Part shown: in pieces, positions 59,514 to 64,000 of the stretch | Layout of the letters: the number at the start of each line of letters is the position of its first letter | How positions within the stretch are numbered: position 1 is the stretch's first letter | DNA from: Saprospiraceae bacterium | GTDB taxonomy: Bacteria; Bacteroidota; Bacteroidia; Chitinophagales; Saprospiraceae | DNA: 64,000 nucleotides | Assembly: GCA_020629315.1 (NCBI GenBank) | Contig: JAHDDO010000013.1 | Span: 1 to 64,000, forward strand | Direction of reading: 5' to 3' | Program-made: the position numbers and the translations under genes | Notes under the pieces: generated by a model | Databases searched by the model: none | The model's input: only the letters and a program-made list of their open reading frames with translations | What the model was told of the DNA's origin: nothing

Positions 59514-60116
59514 ATGAAAGCAAGCAACATACATCCGATTTTTGACAAGCTTTTGCAGCGTTCAGACAAAGAACAATTTCTGAACCAAAAGGCTAAAGTT
59601 ATTTGGATGACCGGATTATCAGGATCAGGCAAAAGTACCATTGCACAAGGTTTAGAATCCATGCTTTTTCAGAAAGGGTATTTCACCCAAGTGCTCGATG
59701 GTGATAATACACGTTCTGGCATAAATAATAATCTAGGTTTTTCTTTGGAAGACCGAGAGGAAAATGTTAGACGTATTGCTGAAGTTTCAAAATTATTCCT
59801 AAATGCAGGCGTGGTCTGTGTTAACTCCTTTGTAAGTCCGACATATCAAATCAGACAGTTAGCAAAAGATATCATTGGTGAGGAGGATTTCTTAGAAATT
59901 TACATAAATGCACCACTAGAAGTTTGTGAAGCTAGAGATGTAAAAGGCTTATATGCTAAGGCAAGAGCGGGTGAAATAAAAGGATTTACAGGTATTGACT
60001 CGCCATTTGAAGAACCTAAAACGCCTTTTATGGAAATCAGAACAGATCAGATTTCTTTAGAAGAGTCTGTTGAAAATATATTCGAAAAAATAGCACCGTT
60101 AATCGGTCCTAAATAA
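59514..60116 (+). CDS. cysC: Adenylylsulfate kinase
   Basis: WMTGLSGSGKSTIAQGLE; LDGDNTRSGINNNLGFS; FTGIDSPFEEP. Confidence 0.95.
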   Translation: MKASNIHPIFDKLLQRSDKEQFLNQKAKVIWMTGLSGSGKSTIAQGLESMLFQKGYFTQVLDGDNTRSGINNNLGFSLEDREENVRRIAEVSKLFLNAGVVCVNSFVSPTYQIRQLAKDIIGEEDFLEIYINAPLEVCEARDVKGLYAKARAGEIKGFTGIDSPFEEPKTPFMEIRTDQISLEESVENIFEKIAPLIGPK

Positions 60117-60122
60117 ATAGAC

Positions 60123-61025
60123 ATGAATTATCATATTAATCATTTACAGGAACTGGAATCAGAGTCCATCTTCATTATGAGGGAGGTGGCTGCAAAATTT
60201 GAGAATCCAGTACTAATGTTTTCTGGTGGAAAGGATTCTATCCTTATGGTACACCTAGCCTATAAAGCGTTTTTTCCTGCGCGAATACCTTTTACTCTAT
60301 TACACATAGACACAGGTCATAACTTTGATGAAACTATCAAATTTAGAGACGATTTAGTGGCTAAGACTGGAGCAAAACTTATTGTTGGTTCTGTTGATGA
60401 AGCCATTAAAAATGGATTGGTCACCGAAGAAAAAGGATTTAATGCAAGCCGAAACGGTTTACAAACAGCAGTTCTTTTAGACGAATTAGAAAAAGGAAAA
60501 TTTGATGCGGCTTTAGGAGGCGCTAGACGAGATGAAGAAAAAGCACGAGCTAAAGAACGAATCTTTTCGCATAGAGATGAGTTTGGTCAGTGGGATCCAA
60601 AAAACCAAAGACCGGAACTGTGGAATCTGTTCAACGCCAAACACAATATGGGCGAGCACTTTAGAGTATTCCCAATTAGCAATTGGACAGAATTAGATGT
60701 ATGGCAATATATAGCCATGGAAGAAGTAGACCTTCCTAATTTATACTTTGCTCATGAACGTGACGTATTCGAACGTGATGGTACTTTATTAGCGGACTCC
60801 GTGCATATAATGAAGCGACCAGAAGAAACTGTATTTAAAGAAACCGTTCGATGTAGAACCATTGGTGATGTTACTTGTACTGGAGTATGGCGGTCCAATG
60901 CCAAAACAGTTGAGGACATTATTGATGAGATCGCAACTACACGTATGACAGAACGAGGCGGTCGAACCGATGATAAGCGAAGCGAAACAAGTATGGAAGA
61001 CAGAAAAAAATTAGGTTATTTCTAA
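60123..61025 (+). CDS. cysD: Sulfate adenylyltransferase subunit 2
   Basis: MFSGGKDSILMVHLA PP-loop; GGARRDEEKARAKERIFS. Confidence 0.96.
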   Translation: MNYHINHLQELESESIFIMREVAAKFENPVLMFSGGKDSILMVHLAYKAFFPARIPFTLLHIDTGHNFDETIKFRDDLVAKTGAKLIVGSVDEAIKNGLVTEEKGFNASRNGLQTAVLLDELEKGKFDAALGGARRDEEKARAKERIFSHRDEFGQWDPKNQRPELWNLFNAKHNMGEHFRVFPISNWTELDVWQYIAMEEVDLPNLYFAHERDVFERDGTLLADSVHIMKRPEETVFKETVRCRTIGDVTCTGVWRSNAKTVEDIIDEIATTRMTERGGRTDDKRSETSMEDRKKLGYF

Positions 61026-61043
61026 ACGTAGCAGTAAACAATT

Positions 61044-62306
61044 ATGGCAAATTTCGAATCAAGCGAATTACTAAGATTTACAACGGCAGGAAGCGTTGAT
61101 GACGGAAAATCAACACTTATTGGTCGTTTATTATACGATAGCAAATCCATTTATCAGGATCAGATGGAAGCCGTAGAAAAAGCGAGCGCTAGACGTGGTG
61201 AAGAAGGCGTAAATCTGGCTTTATTAACGGATGGCTTGCGATCAGAAAGAGAACAAGGTATCACCATTGATGTGGCCTATAGATACTTTTCTACCCCTAA
61301 ACGTAAATTCATCATTGCGGATACACCAGGTCATATTCAGTATACCCGAAACATGGTTACTGGAGCATCTACAGCGAATGTAGCATTGGTGTTAGTCGAT
61401 GCAAGGAACGGAGTAGTGGAGCAAACTAGACGACACGCCATCATAGCCTCGTTATTACAAATTCCTCACTTAGTGGTTTGTATTAATAAGATGGATTTAG
61501 TGGACTATAAGGAAGAAGCATATAATAACATCCAAAATGAATTTGAAAAATTCGCTGCTAAATTGGATGTTAAAGATGTTCACTTTATTCCTATTTCTGC
61601 ACTAATGGGAGATAATGTAGTACACAGATCTGATAAAATGCCTTGGTTCCAAGGACAGACCTTAATGTACTATTTAGAGAATGTACACATAGCTAGCGAC
61701 CATAACTTTATTGATGTCCGGTTTCCAGTTCAATATGTAGTTAGACCATATAGTGATGAATATCATGATTATAGAGGCTACGCAGGACGTGTAGCTGGTG
61801 GTACCTTAAAAGTAGGGGATGAAGTAACCTTATTGCCTACTGGATTCACAAGTAGTATTAAAAGTATTGATGGTCCGGCTGGTGAACAAAAAGAAGCTTT
61901 TCCTCCACAATCTGTAGTCATTCAATTGAATGATGATATGGATCTAAGCAGAGGAGACATGATCGTTAGGCCTAATAACCAACCAGATATTATTCAGGAC
62001 ATTGATGTTATGTTATGTTGGTTTTCCAGTGATAAGACTTTACAGGAAAGAGGAAAGTATAGCTTACTCCATACAACACAAGAAATGCGTTGTGTAGTGA
62101 AAGAAATCAAATACAAGTTGGATATAAACACATTGCATAGACAAGAAGACGATAAGACTATCGGAATGAATGACATTGCAAGAGTGGCTATCCGTACAAC
62201 TAAACCTTTATTTGCTGACGAGTATCGGAAAAACCGAAATACAGGCAGTATTATTCTTGTTGATGAAGGAACGAATAATACAGTTGCTGTAGGTATGATT
62301 ATTTAA
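61044..62306 (+). CDS. cysN: Sulfate adenylyltransferase subunit 1 (GTPase)
   Basis: GSVDDGKSTLIGRLLYD; DTPGHIQYTRNMVTGAS; NKMDLVDY. Confidence 0.96.
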   Translation: MANFESSELLRFTTAGSVDDGKSTLIGRLLYDSKSIYQDQMEAVEKASARRGEEGVNLALLTDGLRSEREQGITIDVAYRYFSTPKRKFIIADTPGHIQYTRNMVTGASTANVALVLVDARNGVVEQTRRHAIIASLLQIPHLVVCINKMDLVDYKEEAYNNIQNEFEKFAAKLDVKDVHFIPISALMGDNVVHRSDKMPWFQGQTLMYYLENVHIASDHNFIDVRFPVQYVVRPYSDEYHDYRGYAGRVAGGTLKVGDEVTLLPTGFTSSIKSIDGPAGEQKEAFPPQSVVIQLNDDMDLSRGDMIVRPNNQPDIIQDIDVMLCWFSSDKTLQERGKYSLLHTTQEMRCVVKEIKYKLDINTLHRQEDDKTIGMNDIARVAIRTTKPLFADEYRKNRNTGSIILVDEGTNNTVAVGMII

Positions 62307-62334
62307 TCAAGCTTGAATCACAAGTCTTTATTTA

Positions 62335-63558
62335 TTGGATAGACTACTGAAAAGTGGTTTCAATGTATTACTACTGCGGATACTAGGCGTAGTGCTACTA
62401 ATGCTATTAACATGGTTGATGACTTTTCACTATGGAGCCGCAGCGTATGGTGAATTCACTATCTTTTCGGTCTGTGTTCAGATTATCAGCATCCTATCTG
62501 TATTAGGTTTAGATCAATACACCTTACGACAAGTATCAGCTAAAAATGAAGACGTTTCCTTAATAGGAAATAGCATGTTGTTTAGCTTTATAAGTATAGG
62601 AATCTTCTTTCCCATTTTTATGATGCTCAACCATTTCATAGGATTAATTCGATCTGAATATTTGATTTATGCAGCACTTTCAACGGTATTTTTAAGTCAA
62701 ATTCGAATTATAGCAGAAGTACTGAGAGCCCGAGAAAAACCAGCACTACATGCATTAATATCAAATGTGTTGCTATCTGGAATTAGCATCCTATTACTTT
62801 GTTTTTTCTATTTCAGAAATGAAAGCTGGTCCATAGATCTTGAGATAGTATACTTGCTTTCTATGCTCTTGGTATTTATTGCTGCAATGGCTGCTATGGC
62901 AGCTAAAGTCAAATTAAACATAGACTTTTCAACAATAGAACATCAATTGAAACAAGCCTTTCCATTCTTATTGGTAGGTTCAATAATGATTCTTAATGAG
63001 TGGGTAGACAAGATATGTTTAAAGACCTTGAAAGATAATACAGAAGTAGGCATTTACTCTTTATGTTATCGACTAACCCAGTTTGTTGGATTTCCGTTGA
63101 TAGCATTTACTATTTCTTTAGCACCCAAGGTAGCCCAAGGCTTTGCGAATGGAAATGCGGAGGCTATCAAGAAGACGGTTCACCCATTGAGTAGAATGGC
63201 TTTATTCTTTGCAGTAGTCAGCTCATTATTTTTGATTTTGGGAAGACAATGGATACTTCCATTCTTTGGTGCTGAATTTTCTGATGGCTTCCTCTGTCTT
63301 ATACTTTTAACCATTGCTCAACTCTTTAGTGTCCTTTGTGGACCTGTAGGCATGATAATGAAAATGACAAATGGGGTAAAAGTATTTCAGTGGATAATAC
63401 TATCATCAGTAATACTGAATGTGATCCTCAACCTCATTCTGATACCAAAGTATAGCATAAATGGAGCCGCGTTTGCCAGCCTGTGTTCTTTTATATTATT
63501 GAACGGGTGGTCGGCCTTATGGATCAAGCGGCGAATGGGATTCTTTGCCATATACTAA
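62335..63558 (+). CDS. Polysaccharide flippase (MATE-like, Wzx type)
   Basis: About 12 TM segments; locus context; non-ATG start as called. Confidence 0.85.
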   Translation: MDRLLKSGFNVLLLRILGVVLLMLLTWLMTFHYGAAAYGEFTIFSVCVQIISILSVLGLDQYTLRQVSAKNEDVSLIGNSMLFSFISIGIFFPIFMMLNHFIGLIRSEYLIYAALSTVFLSQIRIIAEVLRAREKPALHALISNVLLSGISILLLCFFYFRNESWSIDLEIVYLLSMLLVFIAAMAAMAAKVKLNIDFSTIEHQLKQAFPFLLVGSIMILNEWVDKICLKTLKDNTEVGIYSLCYRLTQFVGFPLIAFTISLAPKVAQGFANGNAEAIKKTVHPLSRMALFFAVVSSLFLILGRQWILPFFGAEFSDGFLCLILLTIAQLFSVLCGPVGMIMKMTNGVKVFQWIILSSVILNVILNLILIPKYSINGAAFASLCSFILLNGWSALWIKRRMGFFAIY

Positions 63559-64000
63559 ATGACAAGTTTACGAAATAAGGCCGTTCATGGAGCTAAGTGG
63601 CAGGTGTTAGCAGTAGCGTGCCAAGCCATTATCACCTTAGTTACGATGGCAATCTATGCGAGATTTATATCAAAAGAATCGTTTGGGCAATTTGCGATCG
63701 TTAATGTCTTCATGTTATTTGTTATCTCAATCACAGAATTCGGATTAGGAGCTAGTTTAGTTCAGCTTAAACAATTCAAACAAACACATATTTCATTTGC
63801 GTTCTATGGCAGTTTGGCATTAGGGCTTATTGCCTTTACCGTCTTGTATGCTAGCTCGCCTTGGATTACCCAGTTTTATGATAATCAATTTGATCCTTTA
63901 GTGCTACAGGTTCTTTCGCTCAATTTGATAATACGAAGCGCTGGAGTTGTGTCACAATCACTATTAATCAGAAATTTTGATTTTAAAAAGTTGTTCCTAT
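63559..64000 (+). CDS. Second lipopolysaccharide/oligosaccharide flippase, truncated by window end
   Basis: ATG at 63559 opens MTSLRNKAVHGAKWQVLAVACQAIITLVTMAIYARFISKESFGQFAIVN..., typical of the PST/Wzx family; no stop before 64000. Confidence 0.85.
   Translation, partial: MTSLRNKAVHGAKWQVLAVACQAIITLVTMAIYARFISKESFGQFAIVNVFMLFVISITEFGLGASLVQLKQFKQTHISFAFYGSLALGLIAFTVLYASSPWITQFYDNQFDPLVLQVLSLNLIIRSAGVVSQSLLIRNFDFKKLFL

Noticed and set aside
1-64000. CRISPR array, prophage, integron or toxin-antitoxin/defence island
   Set aside because: No regularly spaced repeats, phage structural genes, integrases, transposases or recognisable defence genes in the translated ORFs.

Overview
The window is a 64-kb stretch of chromosome from a Bacteroidota genome. 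Gliding lipoproteins (GldB, GldH), PorZ, a type IX secretion C-terminal domain, TAnnTTTG promoters and several Saprospira-like families point to this; the genus is not resolved. Most of it is dense housekeeping sequence: NAD biosynthesis (nadE, nadC, nadD), dnaX, pyrD, clpB, prfA, an ECF sigma/anti-sigma pair, serA/serC, HU, grpE-dnaJ, dnaN and mreBCD-pbp2-folA-lpxK. The right end (about 54-64 kb) is a surface-polysaccharide locus containing cysC-cysD-cysN and two flippases. There is one tRNA-Val. I found no CRISPR array, prophage, intact IS or rRNA. The observations most worth checking are: (1) dnaX split by an A10 tract with the -1 frame open through a full tau C-terminus; (2) a roughly 450-nt intergenic region after pyrD with nested complementary stems and its own strong intrinsic terminator, a candidate structured ncRNA; (3) PAPS-forming genes inside a polysaccharide locus, suggesting a sulfated glycan; (4) perfect or near-perfect operator palindromes next to a winged-helix gene and a MarR gene; (5) sigma54-like -24/-12 elements plus a shared upstream motif at clpB and grpE; (6) a 20-bp perfect palindrome that looks like a REP/MITE. 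All calls come from reading the sequence and the supplied translations; no database search was run.
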